Below are positions 49,907-60,404 of a DNA stretch of 64,000 bases, one piece after another. This DNA is from Chrysophaeum taylorii (lineage: Eukaryota; Sar; Pelagophyceae; Pelagomonadales; Pelagomonadaceae). Below the pieces are notes generated by a model, which saw only the letters and a program-made list of their open reading frames with translations, made no database searches and was not told the DNA's origin. Positions within the stretch are counted from its first letter, which is position 1. Every line of letters starts with the position of its first letter. The stretch is taken from the NCBI GenBank assembly GCA_029834535.1, contig JAQMWT010000349.1, forward strand, positions 152,947 to 216,946, given 5' to 3'. A program made the position numbers and the translations under genes.

Positions 49907-50482
49907 TCATGAAGTGAGGTAAAGAGCGCGAAGCCGGAGGAAGGAAGGAGCTTCCGTACTGCGGGTGAAAATGTCGCTAAGATTGTGAAGGCGGGGTATG
50001 TGCTTGAGATCAATGATGTGGTTGCGATGATATTCGGCGGTACTGTAAAAGCGAATGTCAATATGGCGGGTGCGCCGTGTGAGACATTGGAGACGAACTT
50101 GGGTGACGGTGGTGCTATTATCAACATACATTGGGACCGTGTGACGAGGGAGATCAAAGTCATCAAAAAGTTTGAGAAGCCAAGAGAGCTCAGCAGTAGC
50201 GGCGTAAAGAGCGAGCAATTCAGCTTCAAAAGAAGAGCGGGCAAGTAAGTACTGCGAGCGGGAGCAGTAGGCTATCATAGAGCCAGCAAAAACCAGTTGT
50301 AGAGTGGCGGTCATCAGGGTCGTCGGCCCAGCTGGAGTCGGAATAACCACAGAGACGAAGGGTAGAATCGCGACCAAGAACAAGGGCAAGATCGTGAGAG
50401 CCATTGAGATAACGCAGAGTGGGAGATAAAGCGTGCCAAGCGTGCCAGTGGGGTTTACCAGGATTGTGGGAAAAACGCGCAC
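49907..50482 (-). pseudogene. Copia RNase H domain region
   Basis: One open frame with AYCSRSQYLLARSSFEAELL, ATAELSWLLKLFDDFDLP, YVDNSTTVTQV and TRRTRHIDIRFY. These correspond to the WxSxxQxxVAxSSTEAEY, CDNxSAxxxA and TKHIDIRxHF motifs of Copia RNase H. The TEAEY acidic residue is kept (FEAEL). Confidence 0.8.
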
Positions 50483-51432
50483 ACTGATTGACGGACCAAG
50501 TGATATCAGGGCGAGTCATGATGGAGATGAAGAGGACACAGCCAGCAATACGGCGAAAAGGGATGCGTGCCATGAAAATGTGATCTGGAGAACCAGGAGC
50601 CGGACAATCAGCCGCAGAAAGATGAAGACCTTTGGGAGCGGGAGTGAGTTCGGGTTTACTGTTGATGAAGCGATGTTCGGTAAGGATTTCACGGATAGCA
50701 TGGGATTGGTCAAGAGTGAGGGTTCTCCGAGGGCGATGACGCGTAATGCGAAGACCAACGTAAGAGGTGAGATCAAGTTCATTGACGTCAGTGAAAGCGC
50801 GGAAACGGAGGAAAAAGGCTTGGTAATGGCCAATGCAATGACGAGGGTGCGCCACAAGAAGATCATCAACGACCAGAACGAGACGTAGAAGGACGGTAGA
50901 ATTGAGCACGAGCTTGTAATGGCAAGTGTCACCAGATCCGCGGACGAAGCCACAGTCATTGACGAGAAAGCGTTCCAAATAAAGCCACCAATTACGACAA
51001 GCTTGTTTGCAACCATACCAAGAGCGACGGAGCTTGTAAACGATTTTGGAACCATCGGTGGGTTGGCGAGGAGCATAGCCTTCGGGTGGCCAGACATAGA
51101 TGTCTTCGTCAATGGGAGCTTGGATAAAAGCGGAGTTGACATCCAACTTATGCAAATCCCAGTCATGAACAGCAACGCCAGACAGGGGCTTGTATGAAAG
51201 CAGAGATGATATCTACAGGACAGCACGTGTCGTGGTAAGCAATGCCGTGAACCTGCGTGTAACCGCGGACAACGAGGCGAGCCTTGTACGATTTGAAGCG
51301 GCCAGAGTCATACTTCTTGCGGAGGATCCACTTGAGAGTACAAATGTTGCCAGAAAACGTCGAAGGAAGGCGCATAACATCCCAGCAACCAAGCTGACCA
51401 AGAGAGCTGTATTCTTTAGCGATGGCTTGCAA
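50226..51432 (-). pseudogene. Copia reverse transcriptase region
   Basis: Starts at 51432 with MQAIAKEYSSLGQLGCWDVM and LKWILRKKYDSGRFKSYKAR-type motifs. After a frame change near 51170 it reads HKLDVNSAFIQAPIDEDIYV, WPPEGYAP, RRSWYGCKQACRNWW, VLVVDDLLVA (the YVDD-box equivalent) and MTRPDITWSVNQCARF. The last piece has YSDSSWADDPDDRHSTTGFC, the start of RNase H. Two frame changes, otherwise long and open. Confidence 0.85.
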
Positions 51433-51689
51433 CCAGCCAGGACGCTCAGGATTGGTCGGAGCTAAAGCTTCACGTAAATGGAAGTAATAGTAGTTTCGTC
51501 AAGGTAATACTGAGAGATTTCTTCAGAAGCAGAGTAATAAACGTGTGCATGGGGATCAACAAGGGTGTTAGCTAAACAAAGGGGAAGGAAGACACAATGA
51601 ACTAACAAACGAAAGCTAACAGAAGAGACATACAAAGAGTTACAGGGGGAAACAGAAGCGACAGAGGAAATCAGAATCAACCGTGACAA

Positions 51690-51790
51690 CATCAGAATGG
51701 CCCGTATCGACATCAGAATGGCCCGTATCAACATTGGAATGGCCCGTATCAACATTGTGACAGGATGAAACAGAATGGCCCGTAAAAAAG
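51690..51790. repeat. 21-bp tandem repeat inside Copia
   Basis: Four to five units of agaatggcccgtatcaacat with small changes, in frame in the minus ORF. Confidence 0.8.
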
Positions 51791-51999
51791 TTTGTTGGTT
51801 GTTGTAACGCGCGTTGGTCGACTTTGCGCGGTCGGCCCCGTTTGGCGCGACTTTGTTTTGCACTTTGTTGGTGCTCTTTTGCACTTTCTGTTGTTTTCTC
51901 TCGAGCTCGTAGAATGGTCGGTTCACGTTCGGTTCACGTGATGGGGTGATCAGTCCCAGTGAAACCGGCGCATTCTCATCAAACACAGGGGCAAGGGGG

Positions 52000-52400
52000 C
52001 AACAGCGGACAAGGGTGACAACGCAACAGCAGGAACAGGTGACAATGGGGCAACAATAGACGAGAGCTTGGAAGCGTGATTCGAGAAAGTCAGAACAACG
52101 TTGAAGTTCCTTCGGTGGTTGACATTGCAGGAAATCGGGTAAGTGAAACTGTCAGCAAAATCGAGGTCTGAAGAACAATAGCGACAAAAGTGCCTGGGAT
52201 GACGTGCGTTAGACGATTGTTGCCACTGAGGATCGCAGCGGGGCAAAGATAGCGGAAACACAGGCTGGTACATATGATGGCGGTGTACCAGACGTCTGAT
52301 GAGAACGTGGCCTTTGGGCAGATAGGCTGCATGGTGCATGGTGACCAGGTTATGACGATGGTCGGACTCGACAGAAGCAAAAACAGGCGTAAACAGGTTT
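52000..52400 (-). pseudogene. Likely Copia integrase C-terminal region
   Basis: Minus reading FRYLCPAAILSGNNRLTHVI then PGTFVAI resembles the FGCxCxxxxP...KLxPRAxxGxFVGY stretch after the integrase core. It is followed by RFPAMSTTEGTS, where a DVxFDE-type motif is expected. Assignment moderate; the DDE core itself was not recognised in this element. Confidence 0.4.
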
Positions 52401-52689
52401 GATGCGAACGTGGGTGTTTGGTTGTTGTGGCGCGAGCAAGTTGCCATGGGCACGACCGCGTCCTGTACGCGAAGATGGAAGACTTCGGACGCGCCAGCGG
52501 TGTAAGGAACGAACACAGGTAGACCAGGCTGCTGTATGCCAGCCTGCTGTGACAGATAAGAAAGTGGCCCGTTTTCGCATTCGCAAGAACGAAGTTGCCA
52601 TATGGGCCAACGTTGGAGGAGCAAGCGGCGAGCTTCGCTCGTCATACTCGAATAGACTGCGGTAGAAGTTGGCGACAGTGGCAAAACAG

Positions 52690-52770
52690 TTGTGGCACGT
52701 AAGAACATTGCAGATAGCGTTGCAGATAGCGTCGCAGTGGCACGTAAGAACATTGCAGATAGCGTCGCGG
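52690..52770. repeat. Short tandem duplication inside Copia
   Basis: The word gcacgtaagaacattgcaga with tagcgt occurs twice, with an extra ttgcagatagcg copy. Confidence 0.75.
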
Positions 52771-53029
52771 GTGCTGAGCACGGAATTCACGTCGATAGCA
52801 AAACCGAATTTTAAAGGTCAGAAAAGCGGCGAAAAAGTGCGTGAAGGAGAACCACAAATCACACAGCAAAGAAGCGTCTGTCCAGGATCCCGAAGATGAG
52901 CGATCCAACCACATAGGAAGCACGAAAACTGCGCACGCGAAAAATTGACAGGCACAGCTTAGTTGTGGCAGGTGAAATGCGCGATGGAACGTGATTCGCT
53001 GGTTTTACCAAAACCGACAAGCACAACGA

Positions 53030-53215
53030 GGAGTGGATCAACGAATAGGTGAAAATGCACAACGGGGAGTGGAGCAACGAATAGGCGAAATACAGAACGA
53101 GGAGGGGAGCAACGACGAGGTGAAAAGACAGAACGAGGGGTGGAGCAACGACGAGGGGAAAATACAGAACGAGGGGTGGAGCAACGAATAGCGGAAAATA
53201 CAGAACGAGGCGCCT
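53030..53215. repeat. 36-bp tandem repeat inside Copia
   Basis: Five units of about 36 bases built on gagcaacgaatagg-gaaaatacagaacgaggggtg. Both strands stay open because 36 is a multiple of three; on plus it reads as QNEGWSNDEGK-type repeats, on minus as FVAPPLVLYFPLV-type hydrophobic repeats. Confidence 0.85.
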
Positions 53216-53399
53216 GTGCAATGGGAGCTAAAAACAAAAACGAGGGGCTTCCGTGGGATGGGGTTGTTGATGTGCTTGCATCAGACATTCGGCGGTACAC
53301 ACGCTGACTTGGAATTATCGTGAAAGTGCTGCGCTGTTGAGAAGAACGGCGATGGTGGGTAGGGCGTTGTCGTGGAATAGCTTGGAACTTTGAAACTTG

Positions 53400-54270
53400 C
53401 GGCAGTCCCCCTTAAAGTGATCCTTGCAGCCGCCAAAAGGACATCGGGTAGTGCGTCGGAATCGAGTAGAGCCAGGTTGTTGGGAAAGGGGAGCGTCTAG
53501 GGTAGGTCAGTTGGAAGAGTCTGAAGTCGTGGCTGACGACGCGGCGGATAGCGCGGCGGAAGTGGTTGTGCATGCCATCGAAATTGGTTGTTGTTGAACT
53601 TATCAAGGGTACAACCACATTCATCGGTACGAAACGCAAGACGATAAAACAAAGCCAGTAAGGCTTGAAGCACGATGCACGTAGTCAAATGCGATGACAC
53701 ACTCGAGGGTGCGTCGGATCAGGTACAATGCCGAGCAACTTGAACTCCGGTGATAGGTAAAATGCCGAGCAACTTGAACGCCGGTGATAGGTACAATGCT
53801 GAGCAACTTGTATACTCCGATGATGAACTTGTTGAGGAAGTTCGCTACGCGATCCCCACGGCCCATGTAGACATCGGTAATGCGCTTGTAAAGTCGCGTG
53901 AAGTTCATGTCGCGGTTTTCATGTTGTTCGCGTGAAGTTCATGTCGCGGTTTTCATGGATATCAACGTTGTTGCTTGACGCGAAAGTCTTCTTCAGAGCA
54001 GCGAGATGCTGAGATGCTAGTCCAAGGATCGTTGGTCGAGATAATGTGATCGCCGGTAGAGATGATCATGTTCGCGAGACGACGTGGCCAGTGGTGGAAA
54101 AAAAAATGTCGCGCACCGCTGAAGGCATCAAGTTTGTGCGAAAGCTTGCTAGCTTGAATTTCGATCGAGGACATGATAAACGATAACGAACCGAACACGT
54201 GGCAATGAACTGAAGCCGAGGAGGAGTCGCCGTTATCCGTGAAGTCAAGCAGTCGTTCGACCGCGGACAC
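53400..54270 (-). pseudogene. Copia gag-like region with zinc knuckle
   Basis: From 54270, the frame reads AVERLLDFTDNGDSSSASVH, then after small frame changes SKLSHKLDAFSGAR, RRLANMIISTGDHIISTND and LYKRITDVYMGRGDRVANFL. Near 53447-53400 another frame gives RCPFGGCKDHFKGDCR, a C-x4-C-x2-H-x4-C variant of the gag zinc knuckle. Contains a tandem triplication of about 33 bp at 53717-53825 and a 34-bp duplication at 53905-53957. Confidence 0.6.
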
Positions 54271-54279
54271 CTGGTACCA
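54256..54279 (-). other. Copia primer-binding site
   Basis: Immediately inside the 5' LTR the minus strand reads tggtaccaggtgtccgcgg. The start resembles the TGGTATCAGAGC initiator-Met-tRNA binding site used by many Copia elements, which confirms the element's orientation. Confidence 0.6.
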
Positions 54280-54375
54280 TGTTACGAATGGTATGAGGCG
54301 TTAGACTAGCGATAAGAGAAAGACGTAAGGATACTGGATACGTGGTGCAGGGGTAAGTGTCATAGCTTCCTCACA
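54280..54375 (-). repeat. 5' LTR of the Copia element
   Basis: 96 bases identical by eye to 49638-49733. On minus it starts TGTGAGGAAGC and ends TTCGTAACA. Confidence 0.9.
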
Positions 54376-54489
54376 AGAAACCTTGCAACTCATCGAAAAA
54401 AAACGAGGGTTTTGGTGCGCTGACAACTAACTTATCGGCTCGCTACAGCGGCGGCGTTTCTTAATTGCCCCTACCTAAGGTATCGACTG

Positions 54490-55692
54490 ATGGCATCAGA
54501 CATCGTAAGCGGCTTCGCTCGAGTAAGGGCGAGTGCTAGTGGTGATCTGGCGCAAGATAACGCAAACATCAATTCCGTGCGGGTTAGAACTAGTGATGCA
54601 TCCTCTAGACTCTCAGAGCTATGTTGTGTCAGTACTGTACTTGTTTGTTGCCTCGAGTTTGCGTGACGACGAGCAAAACAGGATGATGGTGCCCAGGACG
54701 ATGATAATGTTGTTCAGGATGAGGATGAAGATGATGAAGAATTGTCTGCTTCAGATGACTCCTCGTGGATTGCGTGGTTTCTTAATTTGCGGGGCAATGA
54801 ATTCTTTTGTGAGGTGGATGAGGAATATATTCAGGATGATTTCAATTTGACGGGTTTGGCATCCCTTGTTCCTTACTACGATTATGCATTGGACATGATA
54901 TTGGACGTAATATATGTGTTGCACAATGCAGCGTGTTCCACTAATTGTGAATAACCCAACAGGTCGAAGTGGCAATTGAGGATACACTCACAGAAGAGCA
55001 GCAGGAATTAGTCGAGTGTGTGCCTTGTATTTGAGGCTTTGGATAGGCACTTTCTGCTTGACACATTTCTTTCGCAGGTCTGCGGCGGAAATGTTATACG
55101 GGCTTATCCATTCACGCTATGTACTGACGAATCGTGGGATGCAATCTATGTATGAAAAATTTGCTGCTGCATCGTTCGGGCGCTGTCCACGTGCTTTCTG
55201 TTGTGGTCAACCAGCGCTGCCAGCGGGACGGAACCGTTCCAGTGCAATTTGGTGCCGTGACTGCAAAATACACATGTTTTTTTAGGTCAGATGTGCCTCG
55301 GAACTACACAGTACATGTTTTTTGCCCAACTTGTCATGACATATATACGCCACGTTCGTCGAGATCAGCTGCTATCGATGGCGCCTACTTCGGCACGACG
55401 TTCCCGCACCTGTTCTTGATGACTTTTCCCGAACTGATGCCCCAAATTATTTCTCAGAAATATGTTTTGGCTGTGTCGCACGCGTATTGCCTTAAATGAA
55501 TATACTCTATATCGCGTCGTTTATAATAGATGCGTGCGCTCGCAGGTGCCGCGTATTTTTGGCTTCCGTATACACAGCAGCAGTCCGTACTACGCAGCAA
55601 CAGACTTAAATGCGAACTCGCAACAAAAACGGCGGCAAAAAGTGGCGCGAAAACAGAAGCTGCCAGCGCACCCTGTTTTCAAAACTCTGTAG
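54490..55692 (+). CDS. CK2B: Casein kinase II regulatory subunit (CK2 beta), six exons
   Basis: Proposed exons: 54490-54627, 54682-54906, 54963-55015, 55078-55235, 55291-55463, 55546-55692, giving 297 residues. All introns are GT-AG, 54-82 bp. Conserved blocks run in order: acidic leader, [115 protein letters not shown] and PRIFGFRIH. The zinc site is CPRAFC plus CPTC; it makes the CK2 beta dimer that docks catalytic alpha subunits. The basic 35-residue tail ([11 protein letters not shown]) is unusual. Exon 1 is the least certain, and the fourth intron could use a nearby acceptor. Base composition and intron density differ from the GC-rich single-exon genes to the left; Copia elements flank it. 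Confidence 0.9.
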
Positions 55693-55945
55693 TTTATGAC
55701 CAACGTCCACTCACTCCTAGCGAAGTTACGAAGCTGCACGCAGAAACTGGCTGCGCTCTAGCGAGGGAGTCCTTCGCGTGCGGACCGTATGTATACGCCT
55801 TTGATGAGGTCTGTGCTACCTGGGACGGATAGTATGTGCAAATAGGTAGGGCGGAAATGTAGGTAGTGCTGTCGCTTGTTTTGCTGTCTCATTATTCTCG
55901 CTGTGTTTTGAGTTCCAAGTTTGAAGTCGTGCGCAACACCTATGC

Positions 55946-57102
55946 TCAGTAATAAGCGGGCACCTGCCAACTCCAATACTGCGCGAGTGGGGATTGGTTG
56001 CCGACAGGTCCTCGCGTCGTTTCTTCGTGGCGGCAGGATTGGCACGTTATCCTCAGACTGAGGGCGGTTGATGATAGTTGCTTACGAACACACTTGACCG
56101 GAGGTGACGTTTCAATTGTGAACAAGATGTAATTTGCGAACTCCAGTGTACTGGGGTTGCGGCGTCGTAGGTGGGCCTGGAGGGGAGCCTTGAAACTATT
56201 GTCGTGTTCGGTGTTTTGGCTTCTAAGGGTGGTCACGTTGAATTGCCGAAGGAACTCGAGAATAACCGTTTTTTTGAATTCAGTTCCGTTGTCGGTTGGT
56301 ACACATTTCGCAGGTTGACATTTCACATCTTGGATGAACGGTAGCACATCGCTGAATCTCGCATCGCGTTGATGATGAGAAGCAAGAAATGAGAGATCGG
56401 GATCAGGATGATCAGGAGAGAGTCGCTTCCCGCATGCCGTGCCAGAAATCCGAAGAGGCCCATATCCAGAGCCCATGACCAGAGTATGGCAATCACCAAG
56501 ACGCGCGGATTGGCAGAGACCTGTGCGCTTAGGCTCATGAATACTGAGTTTTGCAAACGATGCTCTTGTCGTGTACTCTTTAACTTTTTGTTGCCATCAT
56601 CATTGTTCGAAGACGGCGTTGGAGGTGTCTCAACTGCAGGGGCCAGCGAGAGGCAAATCGATGGAGTCGAATTCGTCCGCGCGTCATAATATGCACTACT
56701 ATGATGGTTGATGCTCTGCATCGATCTTGTGCAGGACGCCGTTGACTACTATGTCCGTCGACTTAATTGCAACGGTCGTTTTGTTCCCACTTGCCCGCTA
56801 GATACTTAATCCATCCGATTTCGCTCTGGCATATCTATTCGATGGCTCTGTGATGACCTCCGCTTTGGTCAGGATAAGTGCATTTGCATGGGTGTTGGTA
56901 GGGTAACTGCCGGCAAGGGTATAAACCTTGGAGCCGTAAATGAGTTCGTCACCGACATATCCATAGTCAGCATGGTATGTGCAAATACCACGCGTGACAT
57001 GCTAGCTCTCATAGGTTTGTCACCAAATTCGGTAACATAGTGGTGGCGCGCAAATCTCCCTTGGGACATGATAATGTGTCGGCGATCTTGAGTTGAGTCC
57101 AA
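55946..57102 (-). mobile_element. Second Copia fragment (protease and integrase core)
   Basis: Minus reading from 57102: LLDSTQDRRHIIMSQGRFAR then TEFGDKPMRASMSRVVFAH. This resembles the Copia protease start WLLDSGAxxHMT with the active-site DSG changed to DST. Further on are SWALDMGLFGFLARH and, in the next frame, SDVLPFIQDVK, PAKCVPTDNGTEFKKTVILE and FLRQFNVTTLRSQN. The last is the second Asp of the DDE core (TDNGTEF) and its downstream LxxxxI block. No LTR, RT or gag found. It is likely a remnant of a different copy from the one at 49.6 kb. Confidence 0.6.
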
Positions 57103-57699
57103 AAGCAGCCAGCAACCCCAGGATGCGTCCTATCGGCTAAATGTAACTGTACTTTTTACGGCATATTGCAGGGGCACTTCTGAGTAATTTGATGTCCCTC
57201 GCCCTTGCTCACTTCATCTGTCCGTTGAGACTTCGTATCATCTGTACCCCTTCTTCTTCTTTTTCTTCTCTTTACTGTGCCTTGTTTGCAAGTCGCGTGC
57301 TGCTTGGGCTTATTGTTCGGCAGTCACAACGCACCTTCTGCGGTGATCCGCAAGACTGCAGAGGTCTACGGTACACGTCCTTGTAGCTGTTCTGTCTTTT
57401 CTTTTGCCACTGTGGAAGCTAGCAGATGACAGCTCATCTTTAAAAGGACAACCCCAGTAGCACGTGGTGCGGCGGATGGTTATTGTTTGGCTCTAGACCT
57501 CTCGCCCCCCCTCCCACCTCATCTTCGAATTTCATCGCCAGTGGCACGTGGTGGGGCGGATGGTTCTTGTTTGTTTCTAGACCGCTCGCGTTCTCCCCCG
57601 CTTATTTATCGGTTATGGTCCCAGCGTGAGGTATGACAGGGATGTACTTCATCAACACTCCGCACTTCATCAACACTCCTTCCCCCCTTTTTTATGAGG
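57103..57699. repeat. Noncoding with a 60-bp direct repeat
   Basis: Segments at 57452-57510 and 57538-57600 share ccagt-gcacgtggtg-ggcggatggtt-ttgtttg, then tctagacc-ctcgc. A TTC run lies at 57250-57270. No gene seen. Confidence 0.6.
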
Positions 57700-58070
57700 C
57701 GTTTCTCTCCGTTCTGCACGGTTTTCCCTCATCCCTAACACGCGCAATGTGCCGAGTTACACGTCGCCTGACCTGGCAGCATCATATCAGTTTTCAACCA
57801 TCCCAGCGCCTCGGCCTTGCGAGCGTCTACATCTCTCGCCGACAACACCGCTGGGCAGGCCATGTTGCCCGCATGCCCTGGAACCGCCTCTCTCGGAAGA
57901 TGCTCACCTCCTGGTGCGCATCCAAACGTCTCCGCGGGACCCTACATTTCACATACGGCCGTGGTCTCAGCAAGGCACTCCGCACCTTCTGTGGCGGCAA
58001 CTCTTGCTCACTACAAGCGTATTCGATCACAAACTCACTTTCAGTTTGCGCAAAAAAAAATTCGCTCTGA
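57700..58070 (+). mobile_element. 3' end of a LINE-type retrotransposon ORF
   Basis: The frame reads RAMCRVTRRLTWQHHIS..., then QRLGLASVYISRRQHRWAGH followed by VARMPWNRLSRKMLTSWC. This is the C-terminal tail of non-LTR endonuclease/reverse transcriptases (RL...IxxRRLRWxGHVxRM...R..K). RT and endonuclease are absent, so it is a 5'-truncated copy, as LINEs usually are. Nothing further seen to 58329. Confidence 0.6.
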
Positions 58071-58329
58071 CCCAAACCCGCGTGTCTGCCGGCCACACCC
58101 GCCGAAACGTCCCCTTGCGCAGTCCGTGAAGGTACAAGTGGTCTCGGGCGACCCGGCAGAGCGACGTGAGCCCTCTTTTAGTCCATTGAGGAACAAAATC
58201 TGTCTTCGGTCGCCCGCGGTACGGATAAAATGGCCCGAGACCCCCGGATTTCGACGCGGACTCGGCTCTGAAGTGTGCGGGGTACCCTCTCGGACCTATC
58301 GCGACACTGTCCAGCGGTCTACTACGAAT

Positions 58330-59875
58330 TTATTCGGTAATAGAGTCCATGGCGCTGTTGTTGGCGCGCTGCAGTTCAGACTGGGGGATGGAGCGATGGG
58401 TTCCGGCAGTCCGCTTGAGCTTCTGGGCGTGGCGCTGGGTTTCGATCGCGAGATGGGCGATCTCGTCTTTGCCTCCATTCTCGGCGCGGTAGACGAGCTT
58501 GTACTCGCGGGCCGTCCGCGAGTACCGCATGAGACGTACACGCGGGAGATTGTCGGGGTGAACTGAGGCGAACATGCGGTCGAGCTTCTTCTGGGCCATC
58601 TCGCGCTCGGTGCCGGTGTTGTTGTTGCGGAAGTAGCGCTTCGATTGGCCCCAGCCGTACTCGATGCCGTCGCCGGCGAGCTCGGGGTGGCACTTCGGCG
58701 ACGAGATCACGATGTGCTTGCGGAACAGGACAAGGTCTTCCAGGGGCGAGACCTCGTTAGCGAAGTCGGGGCAGCACGCCAGTATATGCTTGCTCGAGGT
58801 CGAGAGGTCGTGCTCGCCGAGCTTGTCCTTCTTGCCCTTGAGCGTGAGGCCTTTCTTCCAGAGACCTCTTTCGAACAGGACCTGGTCGATCCCCTTCGGT
58901 TTGCCGACGTAGGTCGCAGGGTCGGCGGTGTGGCAGTAACGCCCGTCCCCCCCATTGCCTGCCTGCCACCTGACTTACCCTGATTGTTGCCCTGGTACTG
59001 ACCTTGCAATTATGGGGGGGGTGTCACCTTGACACCCTCACCTGCGCTTCCACTGAACCCAATGTACCAGGCATTTGTACTGTTTTCTTGCTGTCTTCTT
59101 GCTATTACCCTCATTTGATTGTCCGATTTGTGAGATGGTGTGAGTGTTTACGCTGAGATCGGGCGTGTGGTGGTTTCACCCGCGGTTCGGGTTGGGAGAA
59201 AGGGTTGTTGAGGAGTCTGGTCTAGCCAAGAGGGGCAGGTATCTGAGAGAGAGATAAAACCACTACAGCGGTGTGCTTCTTGAAGGGCGGGAGGCCGCCG
59301 GGCTGAAAAACCATGTGCTGATCTGGATTGAGCTTGTAGTCGAGGATCATGATCCTCGAGACGTGTGCCCCCTTTCGACGGATCGGCGGCGCGATGTTTG
59401 TCACGGTGACCGTGGCGTTCTCGTCGCCGAGACACTTCGCAGTTACCTTGGTGCTGTGCAGCACGCTTTGCTTACCGCCCCAATTCGCGGCCATGTTGTT
59501 GACGTTGAGGCCGTCGGGCTTAAAGTTGTCGTGCCCCGAGGAGTGGTCGACCTCGATCAAAAACTGGTGGTCCGGCAGCCAAATCTCCAGCACGTCGAGG
59601 AGATCCTCGATCTGGAGCAAGAAGTTGTCCGAGTCCCAGAAACCCTCGTAGTGCTTGCCGATCCGCAGAGTATGCAGCACTGGTGACTGGCAGTATCTGA
59701 TGCCCTCCCTCTCAAAGAGGAACTTCTGCTCGAAGGACTGCTTGACCAGCGGGTCAGAGGGAGGCTCCGGGAGGGCCGCGAGCTCCGATTCATCGTCGTC
59801 ATAGACGTCGGGGTCCGGCTCCAAGTCGCCGCGCCGCTGAGAGCCCGCGCGCTTGCAATCAAAAAAGTATCTATT
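58330..59875 (-). mobile_element. DDE transposase of the Tc1/mariner-like algal/fungal type, probably with an intron
   Basis: Exon A (about 59860-59272) reads KRAGSQRRGDLEPD... with acidic linkers, then SPVLHTLRIGKHYEGFWDSD and LLQIEDLLDVLEIWLPDHQF. The catalytic-type motif follows: LIEVDHSSGHDNFKPDGLNV with NNMAANWGGKQ and MVFQPGGLPPFKKHTA. A GT donor (gtagtggtttt on minus) follows at about 59271. Exon B (about 58955-58330) reads GRYCHTADPATYVGKPKGID, QVLFERGLWKKGLTLKGKK, then ISSPKCHPELAGDGIEYGWG with QSKRYFRNNN, ending at TAG/TGA 58330. The Asp in VDHSSGH and the Glu in GIEYGWG are the last two residues of a DDE triad. The 5' end is missing or in another exon. This family is common as a degenerate transposon in stramenopiles and fungi. 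Confidence 0.65.
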
Positions 59876-60404
59876 GGTCACAAGATACAAGAAGATTTTC
59901 ACAGCATTCCGAAACAATTAGAGAACAACAGAAAACCAGAAGAAACGCACGCTTGGCTTCGTCGGCCATATTGAACGGCGCTATATTATATTGGCAGAAA
60001 TATAATATCGTTTTTTTTCGTTTTATATTGATGTTATTAGAGATAGAAAATTCCATTTAGGGTTAGGAACCCCCCCCCCCCTAACACCACACTCACACCT
60101 AACAACCCCAAAATCGCTGTGTCGTACACCGTGCTGCTCTTTGTGTCGTTAGAGGACAGGACGAAAGGCAGCACTACCACTGCCACCATTCTCTACCAGA
60201 GGCACAGTGTTTTTACTGTTCTCTATGTATAGGACCCAGTCCGGTACTGGTAGAGAAACGTCCTCCGAAAGACATCGATCTCGATCGACGTCTCGGACAA
60301 AGACTCAGGATTTCCAGAAAAGAGCAATCTCCTGAAGTTCCTGAAAGTTTTAAGACCGTAGTCAAGTCTCATCGCTTGCTACTGGTGAAAAAGTGTGAAA
60401 AAGT
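59876..60404. other. AT-rich flank with telomere-like motif
   Basis: AT-rich 59870-60060 with T-runs, then ttagggttagg at 60057-60067 and a run of 12 C followed by ctaacacc. 60220-60360 is unremarkable. No gene seen. Confidence 0.5.

Larger units (their letters stand above)
49638..54375 (-). mobile_element. Ty1/Copia LTR retrotransposon
   Basis: 4.7 kb element in minus orientation, bounded by 96-bp LTRs. Reading minus from right to left: 5' LTR, primer-binding site, gag-like region (53.4-54.27 kb), an unrecognised middle with tandem repeats, integrase C-terminal part, reverse transcriptase, RNase H and 3' LTR. RT before RNase H with integrase upstream is the Copia order. Coding frames change several times. 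Flanks do not show an obvious 5-bp duplication (agtac on the left, agaaa on the right). Confidence 0.85.
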
